Positions 1 to 6,100 of a stretch of DNA of 7,353 nucleotides are shown one piece after another (positions within the stretch are counted from its first letter, which is position 1; every line of letters starts with the position of its first letter). The stretch covers positions 1-7,353 of the forward strand of contig CAYGRM010000340.1 of NCBI GenBank assembly GCA_964352225.1. Reading direction: 5' to 3'. The translations under genes were made by a program, and so were the position numbers. The notes below the pieces were generated by a model, which searched no databases, was not told the origin of the DNA, and saw only the letters and a program-made list of their open reading frames with translations. The stretch is from CAJQQY01 sp964352225 (lineage in GTDB: Bacteria > Bacteroidota > Bacteroidia > Chitinophagales > Saprospiraceae).

Positions 1-2
1 AT

Positions 3-698
3 CAAGAAGAAAAAAATGCTGATTACTTGCTAATTGATTTTAAATTAAAAGCTAATGATCATTTTGGGGAAGATTTTGAGCATCTACTAGCTTGGCAAAT
101 GGATCTGAAATTTGATCCTACACTTTTAGCTTTTGAAAAAATAGACCGTACATCTTTACCTAATTTTAATGAAAATAATGTTGGGATTAGATTTTTAGAA
201 AATGGCATATTGCCCCTAGTTTGGGTAAATCCTAAAAAGGAAAATGAGCAGGAAGTATCCTTAAGAGATGAAGTACTCTTTACGCTTAAGTTTAAAGTGA
301 ATCGTAATCTAGATGTTGCGGAAAATCTTATTTCGATTGAGAAAAATAGGATGAAAAATTCGGCATTTAAAAGTGGCCAAACTTCAGGTGTAAATGTATT
401 GTTAGAAAAAACAAAATCCGAAAAGCAGGAAGAGTTAAAATGGAAAGCGTATTCAAATTATCCCAATCCATTTAATGAGTTTACTACAATTGAGTTCCAC
501 TTGTCAGAATCTGAAAAAGTAACTATTTCTATTTTCGATGTGAATGGAAAATTAGTATTTCGACTAGAAGATTTTTATGAAAAAGGAGAACATAAAATTC
601 GAGTTGATGAAACCAATTTACCGCATTTAGGACTATTTCATTATCAATTGGAAACAGCTAAAAATCAATCTTCAGGTAAAATGATTTTCATGAAATAA
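3..698 (+). CDS. C-terminal part of a T9SS-secreted protein (cohesin-like domain plus type A sorting domain), 5' partial
   Basis: The frame is open to the left edge (first full codon at 3), so the visible 231 residues are the C-terminus of a larger protein; the TTG at 27 is only an internal codon. Visible residues about 8-125 form a beta-rich region of cohesin/dockerin-partner type, with the motif LLAWQMDLKFDPTLLAFEKI, then LPNF, a 'G.LPLVWVNP' strand and 'DEVLFTLKFKV'. Residues about 147-231 form a T9SS type A sorting domain: YPNPFNEFTTIEF, then VTISIFDVNGKLV, a 'GEHKIRVD' strand and a terminal 'SGKMIFMK'. In this family the domain directs export through the outer membrane and is normally removed or anchored at the surface. 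The natural end is followed by a strong terminator, so this gene ends its transcript. In related bacteria this pair of domains commonly closes very long repeat proteins, so the missing part may be large (inference). The secretion route is certain; the role of the mature protein is unknown. Confidence 0.9.
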   Translation, partial: QEEKNADYLLIDFKLKANDHFGEDFEHLLAWQMDLKFDPTLLAFEKIDRTSLPNFNENNVGIRFLENGILPLVWVNPKKENEQEVSLRDEVLFTLKFKVNRNLDVAENLISIEKNRMKNSAFKSGQTSGVNVLLEKTKSEKQEELKWKAYSNYPNPFNEFTTIEFHLSESEKVTISIFDVNGKLVFRLEDFYEKGEHKIRVDETNLPHLGLFHYQLETAKNQSSGKMIFMK

Positions 699-724
699 GC
701 AAACCTCATGAACTAAGAATCGAG

Positions 725-755
725 CCTCGTAAGTCTGACTTACGAGGTTTTTTTT
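725..755 (+). terminator. Rho-independent terminator of the T9SS protein gene
   Basis: A perfect 10-base stem, CCTCGTAAGT (725-734) paired with ACTTACGAGG (738-747), encloses a 3-base CTG loop and is followed by eight T (748-755). It starts 26 bases after the stop codon at 696-698. Read on the minus strand the hairpin has no T tract after it, so it is a clean terminator only for the plus strand, though the stem could also slow transcripts arriving from the minus-strand pair. Confidence 0.93.
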
Positions 756-830
756 GTTACAGATGAGACTAGTAGCAGTCAAAGGAGAAGGTCAACAAAT
801 ACTTTGTCAAATATTTTATTTTGCAAAAGA

Positions 831-1349
831 TCATGACCGATTAGAGTCAAGCGCTACAATTTGATTAGCCAAATTAGTAACCTGAGCAAAATATTTTCCT
901 TTATCGTTGACTCTACTCCATTCATCTTTGTAATCGAGATCGTAGAATGGAAAGAAGTTTTTAAAGGTTAGTGAGGCTCTTAGTTTAGATTCTTCAAATG
1001 GCATTTTATCTACTAAAAAAGTATGTTGTAATGAATTTAGATCTTCTCTTTTTAAAAATAAATTAAATTCTTTTTGGCAATAGTCAGAAAGAAAGTAGGC
1101 AGGGGTGCCAATGATAATAAAAATATCTGTAGAGCGTATATATTTGATAGTCAAGAGGTTAGGACTTTCGAATTGTTTGTTGTGGAAAATCGTAACAGGT
1201 GTTATGTTGCCTAGCAAAAAGGAAATCTCGTTTTCCAAATCATCTTTAAATGCACTTACCCAAGCTCGATTATCATCTTCGAAATTTTGATTATCGACAT
1301 AGGCATAACTCAAATATATTTTTGTAGGTCTGTGTTTTTTACTACTCAT
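831..1349 (-). CDS. Small stand-alone TIR-domain protein
   Basis: 172 residues with no signal peptide or membrane segment, so probably cytoplasmic. The order of elements matches a TIR fold: beta-A 'KIYLSYAYVD' (10-19), helix 'AWVSAFKDDLENEI' (29-42), beta-B 'TIFHNKQF' (53-60), then 'IKYIRSTDIFIIIGTPAYF' (68-86) and the alpha-C motif 'SDYCQKEF' (88-95), followed by 'HTFLVDKMPFEE' (109-120) and 'FFPFYDLDY' (132-140). Glu94 lies where bacterial TIR NADases keep their catalytic glutamate (usual 'S.WC..E'; Trp is Tyr here). Many bacterial TIR proteins cleave NAD+ or make cyclic ADP-ribose signals in defence, and this protein could do the same, but that is inference. The BB-loop is odd: the usual Asp is Asn57 and the usual Gly is absent. 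There is no STING, NACHT, WD40 or SAVED partner domain, only a tail of about 50 residues. It starts 6 bases after the beta-helix lipoprotein gene and is probably co-transcribed and perhaps translationally coupled with it. Confidence 0.8.
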   Translation of the reverse strand: MSSKKHRPTKIYLSYAYVDNQNFEDDNRAWVSAFKDDLENEISFLLGNITPVTIFHNKQFESPNLLTIKYIRSTDIFIIIGTPAYFLSDYCQKEFNLFLKREDLNSLQHTFLVDKMPFEESKLRASLTFKNFFPFYDLDYKDEWSRVNDKGKYFAQVTNLANQIVALDSNRS

Positions 1350-1355
1350 CTTTAG

Positions 1356-2570
1356 CTATTCATCTTCGTTTTGAAAACCAAATTTAAAAGTTTTTCCCCT
1401 AGGATTTACATTTCCAAATTGATCTGTAAACTCGACGCCAATAAATTCTAGCTCAAGTGATAAATCATTAGGATTTGAATCCTTTTGTTTCGTTGCGACG
1501 ATGGTCGCAGGTATACTTCCTGATTGTCGAGAGGATTGGACGAAGCCATTTCCATCTACGATTTTCCAATTACCCTCTGGGCCGAAAATGGCGAAGGTGT
1601 ATTTATTATCATTAATTTCTCGAAGCCAGATGGTTGGATATTTGAAATCGTAAAAGCCCCAATCGGAATCGAACCAGTATTCTTTACCTTTAAAAGGAAG
1701 CAAAGGTGATGCTGTATTTTGTGGATTAAGAAGTGGGGGATATATTTTTTGTAAAGAATCTATATTTTGATCTTTCACTTTTTGAGGGAATAGATTATTG
1801 GCGAAATTAATATTTTTATAAAAAAGGTTACTGGCGTTTTGCGTCATGGAATTATAAGCAATCAGCAAATTGCGACTGTTGGGTGAACAAGTAAATCCAG
1901 GGCCTCGATTCCAACTTATGTGATTGTGCATAATTTTTAAATCATGATTCCCCCAATCAACAACTCCGGCATTTAGATTAAAAGTAACTTTATTGTTATA
2001 AATTTCACCGGTCACTTCATTTTCTAAAATCACTCCGGCATTATTATGAGTGATGTTATTATTTTCTAAAATGATATCTTTTGAATATTTGACGATTAAA
2101 CCGGCGGCTCTGATTTCCCCAAATTTAGTATCAATTGGTTGAGAGCATTTATAAATTTTATTTTTATCTCCGTTTTTGCATCGAAAGTTATAGCTAAGAT
2201 TAGAATTGTTGATTCTTAAACTATCAGCTTGATCTGCTAAAATTCCGAGGTAATAACCTTGGAGGTTTAGATTTTTGATTTCAATGTTTTTTCCCTTGAC
2301 TAAAATTCCAATTCCATAAAATTCATTTGGAAGGATTTTATCATTCGAGCCTTTTAATGTAGCACCCTGAAAATTAACGATAATGTTTTCGCCCTCAATG
2401 ATAATGACAGGATTATGATCACTTCCATTAATTCTAAAAGTATCAGGTAATATTGTCACCGACTCTGTAATTACCATTCCCTTTTCTAAGCTAATATTCT
2501 CTGTATTTTTTTTACAAGAAAAAAAAATAAGTATGAAGAGAAGAAAGAAAAAATAGCTAATTTTTTTCAT
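1356..2570 (-). CDS. Right-handed parallel beta-helix lipoprotein
   Basis: 404 residues. The N-terminus is a lipoprotein signal: MKK, a hydrophobic stretch (4-17), then lipobox 'FFSC' with Cys19 followed by 'KK', common in Bacteroidota lipoproteins. Acidic residues directly after the Cys are absent, so surface export is not assured. Residues about 50-260 form the short Asn-rich strands of a pectate-lyase-like beta-helix of the NosD/Beta_helix type: 'GIGILVKGKNIEIKNLNLQG', 'LGILADQADSLRINNSNLS', 'AGLIVKYSKDIILENNNIT', 'AGVILENEVTGEIYNNKVT', 'AGVVDWGNHDLKIMHNHIS'. Such folds usually bind or cleave polysaccharide, but no enzyme class can be assigned. A separate beta-rich C-terminal part (about 298-404) carries 'YWFDSDWGFYDFKYPTIWL' and 'FAIFGPEGNWK'. 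Cys131 and Cys142 flank an insertion in the helix and may form a disulfide. The start is the ATG at 2568-2570; the A/T-only upstream sequence has no Shine-Dalgarno, typical of this phylum. It is the first gene of a two-gene unit with the TIR gene. The fold is sure, the substrate is not. Confidence 0.9.
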   Translation of the reverse strand: MKKISYFFFLLFILIFFSCKKNTENISLEKGMVITESVTILPDTFRINGSDHNPVIIIEGENIIVNFQGATLKGSNDKILPNEFYGIGILVKGKNIEIKNLNLQGYYLGILADQADSLRINNSNLSYNFRCKNGDKNKIYKCSQPIDTKFGEIRAAGLIVKYSKDIILENNNITHNNAGVILENEVTGEIYNNKVTFNLNAGVVDWGNHDLKIMHNHISWNRGPGFTCSPNSRNLLIAYNSMTQNASNLFYKNINFANNLFPQKVKDQNIDSLQKIYPPLLNPQNTASPLLPFKGKEYWFDSDWGFYDFKYPTIWLREINDNKYTFAIFGPEGNWKIVDGNGFVQSSRQSGSIPATIVATKQKDSNPNDLSLELEFIGVEFTDQFGNVNPRGKTFKFGFQNEDE

Positions 2571-2677
2571 AAAAAATTAAATTTTTTTGATTCGTGACTA
2601 CTGAAATTAATCTAATGTAATAGTGCTTTTGCAATTAAAAGTAGCCGTTTTGGACTTATCTCACCGTAATTCATTCA

Positions 2678-2685
2678 CAAAATTA
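2678..2685 (-). promoter_or_regulatory. Candidate -7 box for the lipoprotein/TIR unit
   Basis: On the minus strand the bases read TAATTTTG, a match to the Bacteroidota TAnnTTTG box, about 108 bases before the lipoprotein start codon. A proper TTTG -33 element is not present at the usual 19-21 base spacing (only TTTA at 2703-2706, 17 bases away). In such AT-rich DNA a match of this kind can occur by chance. Confidence 0.25.
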
Positions 2686-2889
2686 GATTATTTTTAAAAA
2701 AGTAAATATTTATTATTTTTTAATTCGAAAAAAATAAATATGTGTAAAGAGTTGTTGTTGAATGATTTAGGGTAATGCTTTTACAAAAGTAATAATATGA
2801 CACGGATTTTTACTTCTTCAAACAGGAAAATTAAGCTTGTTACAGATGTGGAATTGGTTTATTTTTATAGTCGAAAACTATTGTTGCAC

Positions 2890-2906
2890 TAAATGTGTGA
2901 CATTTA
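2890..2906. promoter_or_regulatory. 17-base near-palindrome, possible operator
   Basis: TAAATGTGTGACATTTA: perfect 7-base arms around a GTG centre. The size and symmetry suit a dimeric regulator of the CRP/FNR or similar type, but no regulator can be named from the sequence. It lies about 245 bases before the giant gene and 320 before the lipoprotein gene. Confidence 0.35.
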
Positions 2907-2941
2907 AATCAGTATTCCCCCTCCTTTATATTTACTGATTT
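2906..2941. repeat. Inverted repeat with 9-base arms
   Basis: AAATCAGTA (2906-2914) pairs perfectly with TACTGATTT (2933-2941) across an 18-base pyrimidine-rich loop containing CCCCCTCC. It adjoins the 17-base palindrome, sharing its last base. The T-rich stretch after it is interrupted by AG, and the stem is AT-rich, so it is a poor terminator. A transcribed leader structure or a protein-binding site are alternatives. Confidence 0.4.
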
Positions 2942-3149
2942 TTAGTGTTTTCCCGAATTTGAAAAAACAATTTTCCTCCCAATTTTTAAAAAAAATAGTG
3001 ACTTCAGAATCTTCCAGTTATATGGACAGATTCGAGTTCTTTTTATTTAAGCCCCATCAACTCTGACCTCCTTTAGGAAATAATTTTACAGAAATAATTT
3101 ATAAGCGAATTCTTTATTGAATTTCATTTTTTACCAAATTAACAACATC

Positions 3150-6100
3150 ATGTTCCCAAAATTTTACACTTTTTCTACTTCAAAAAGTATTTTTCTAGCC
3201 TTACTTTCTTGCTGTTTTCTATTGGTATTGACATCATTTAATTTAGATGATGAGTCAGCGAATAAGGCCAATTTAAATGCAGATGAAGAAGAATGCAATT
3301 TGACACTTACTGTTGAAAATCAAGGGGAGTGTCCTTTGCATTTATATGAATGGTTGCAGTCAGGAGACGTATTTGAAGCGATCATCCAACCGGGTGAAAG
3401 TTACTCAGTTGAAACGGAGGAGGATGCTATGTGGAGAGTCACTAATGGAGACTTTAATAATTTAGTTTATGATGAAAATATCATTGCTACATTATGCCCA
3501 GAGGAAACTTGGGTGACATTTCCAGTTTATTGTAATCCACCAATGACTAGTTGGGATTTTGATTGTAATAGTGGTGAAAAAGTTGAAATAGTTGGAGAGG
3601 GAATCAATAATGATATTCCTCATTCACTTTTTTTTGATAACAGTTCTAATATATATAAGACCGTAGTAGAGGTAGTTTATAAAGGTGGAAATCCAGGATC
3701 TCAAATTGTAATTTTTGATAATGATGGTAATCCATTTAGTGCCTATCGAGAAGCGGTACCTGGATCAAGTTCAAATGTTTGGGTCTATCGAACGACGATG
3801 CCGGGAACACCTTCAGCTAGCATTTACAATCAAACTAATCAGGATAATGCACAATCAATGGTGGCTTATTTGTTTCGGGAAAATGTTCCTTCAACTGAGC
3901 AATCAGGTGTATTTACTTATTTGAGTGGATATAATAATTTGGAGACAATGACTTTCGATATTCCAGTTGCAGCAGAAGCAAGAGATATTGTGTTGACTGT
4001 GCCAATTTCAGAATTGACTGATGATGGACGATACTTATTGTTAGAGGCAAGTGCAGGTGGAGTTTCAAATCAAACATTTGTTTATGGGCCTAGTAATACT
4101 TTAGGATGTTGTTTGGATTTGGTAGAAGTAGTTTTAAATAATGTGCCTGCAACAGCAACGCAAGTAACTTTAAATATTGATACAAGACATAATCAAAATG
4201 GACAAAGTGTAAACGGTCAATCTTATGTGTTGGCAGGAGCTGTAGAAATTGATGGAGAGTGTACAACAACTCCGCCGACAGGAGCTTCTTGTGAGTTGAA
4301 TGATCATGGTGCGGATTCAGGTTCAGAAACTCGACTGTTATGGCTCAATTTGCCAGGAGAGTCTCCTGAAATTTCAAGGTATTCTGTAGTTAATAATAGT
4401 TCTAATTTTGTAGAAAATAATGATGGAACTGCATTGATTACAGGTACTGCTGAAAATATTAATGATCCTTCTTACCAATGGCAATATAATGTGAGATTAA
4501 TTAATAAAAGAAATTGGACGGAATGGTCTGCACTAGGAAGATCTTATAAAGATGCCAATAATACAGGTGCTTACCCTACCTGGAGTTACTACGAAGTAGA
4601 TAATTCCGATAGTTACTTTACAGGTTTGGGAGGACATGCTGGTCAATCATTGATGATTACTCACAACCCAGGTGATTTTGAGTTTGGTTTTCAAGTAGGA
4701 ACTGGTGCTAATGATAAAAATGCAAACTATGGTCTTTCTGGTTGGTTTTCGTTTAGTGGAGCATTTGAAGGAAATGGTGACTTCAACGGAAATTTAGAAA
4801 ATTGTGGATTGGAAAAACCAGAATGTACTGAATTTGAAGGAATGAAATCTGATGCAAACTTTGGTCAGAATAATGGAAAAATTGTAGTAACAAGTTTAGA
4901 CAGAGCAGCTAATTATAGATTGTTTTTAAATGGAAATTTAATTGCTGAAAATGAAGGAGCAAGTTATATTATTTCAGATTTGGCTCCAGGAACATATACT
5001 GTTTTAGCAAAAGGTTTTGACAGTCAATGGGGACAAGGATGTGAAAAACCATTCACATTTACAATTAATGAAGTAGGTGGAAATAATGATTGTGAAATCA
5101 CTCCTCCGTTTGATTTGAATTTGACTTGTACAGATGATTTATCTCCAGATTTTACTGGTTACCCATCGATCAATTGTGATAATGGAGGAAGTTGTGCGAG
5201 AACTGCGGGTTATCATGAATTGAACTATGAAGTTTTTGCAGGTAGTACAAGCGAGTGGTCATTTGATCAAGGATGGCAAATAGGAAGTGGATGTACACCT
5301 AGTTGTGGTTTAGCACCAAACGCATTTATTGATTTTACTAATTTTCAATATTCATATGATCGTAGTTTGACTTCGCCAGTTTTTGATGCTTGTTGCATGG
5401 ACAATATTCAAATTGATTATTGTGTTCGGTCAGATTTATTTACCAATGATTATAATAATGCACCTATTCAATATTTGGATGTTCAATACAAAATTGGAAA
5501 TGGAAGTTGGACAACCATCAATACTTACGAAAGTGAAAATGGTGCTACTAATGATTTTAACGAAGAAGATTTAAATATACCAGGAGCTGCTGGAGCGCAA
5601 TTACGTATTCGATTTAGAGCTCGTGGAAATGGAGGAAGTTTCACTTTAGGTGGATGGGGAGTTGATCGATTACGAGTAGAAGGTTATTCTTCTGGATGTT
5701 CTACAACACTTTCTCCTTCTGATTATGATTTGACTTATAGTGATGATGAGAGTGGTGCTTGTCCAAAAGTAATCGTTCGAACTTGGACAGCTACACCAAA
5801 TAATTCTGTTGATAATTGTACTCCATCTACATTAGTAAAATATGACATGGATGCGTGTACCTCTTTTGGTTCAGATGGATCTAATTATGACTATAGTGAA
5901 TTTACTCCAACTTACCCTAATGCTGCCAATTGTGTAAATGTATCAGCATCAGGTGTTTATAGAAACTCTGGAGCTCATTCATGTATAGCAGGACAGGGTG
6001 GTTCAACAGCTGCTGCTTGTTTTGGAGTAGGTGGATTGACTTCTTTCCATGATAATAGTTCAAAGGCAATTCGTTTTGAGGTGACGATAGATCCAGCAGA

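Larger units (their letters stand above)
2571..3149. other. Divergent intergenic region between the lipoprotein/TIR unit and the giant surface-protein gene
   Basis: 579 bases, strongly AT-rich, no convincing coding frame on either strand. It must hold the start signals for both divergent genes. I found one weak Bacteroidota-type promoter candidate for the minus strand and two adjoining inverted repeats near the middle. For the giant gene no clear TAnnTTTG box is visible. An in-frame TAA at 3102-3104 limits how far upstream that gene could begin. No tRNA or recognisable small RNA was seen. Confidence 0.7.

Noticed and set aside
27..29. TTG at 27 as start of the first gene
   Set aside because: The frame stays open to the left edge and the protein resumes a beta-sandwich already in progress, so the gene is simply cut by the window.
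781..830. Terminator for the minus-strand pair
   Set aside because: Only a small TTTTGCAAAA palindrome and weak partial pairings are present downstream of the TIR stop; none has a good stem followed by T on the minus strand.
831..1349. TIR gene as the ThsB part of a Thoeris defence system
   Set aside because: No ThsA-like gene lies nearby; the neighbour is a beta-helix lipoprotein.
1105..1709. Short plus-strand open frames at 1105-1290 and 1524-1709
   Set aside because: They lie opposite the TIR and beta-helix genes, have no recognisable protein features and are chance frames.
2920..3075. TAAAGGAGG, a perfect Shine-Dalgarno-like string, twice on the minus strand (2920-2928 and 3067-3075)
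   Set aside because: The second is followed after 9 bases by an ATG but the frame is only four codons long, and the first has no start at proper spacing. Bacteroidota rarely depend on such sites, so these are probably chance.
3210..3215. Cys21-Cys22 in the giant protein's leader as a lipobox
   Set aside because: The hydrophobic segment continues for several residues after the cysteines and the residues before them fit a lipobox poorly, so an ordinary signal peptide is more likely.
3715..5574. Short plus-strand open frames at 3715-3924 and 5383-5574
   Set aside because: Both are out-of-frame readings inside the continuous giant coding region, which is intact in its own frame.
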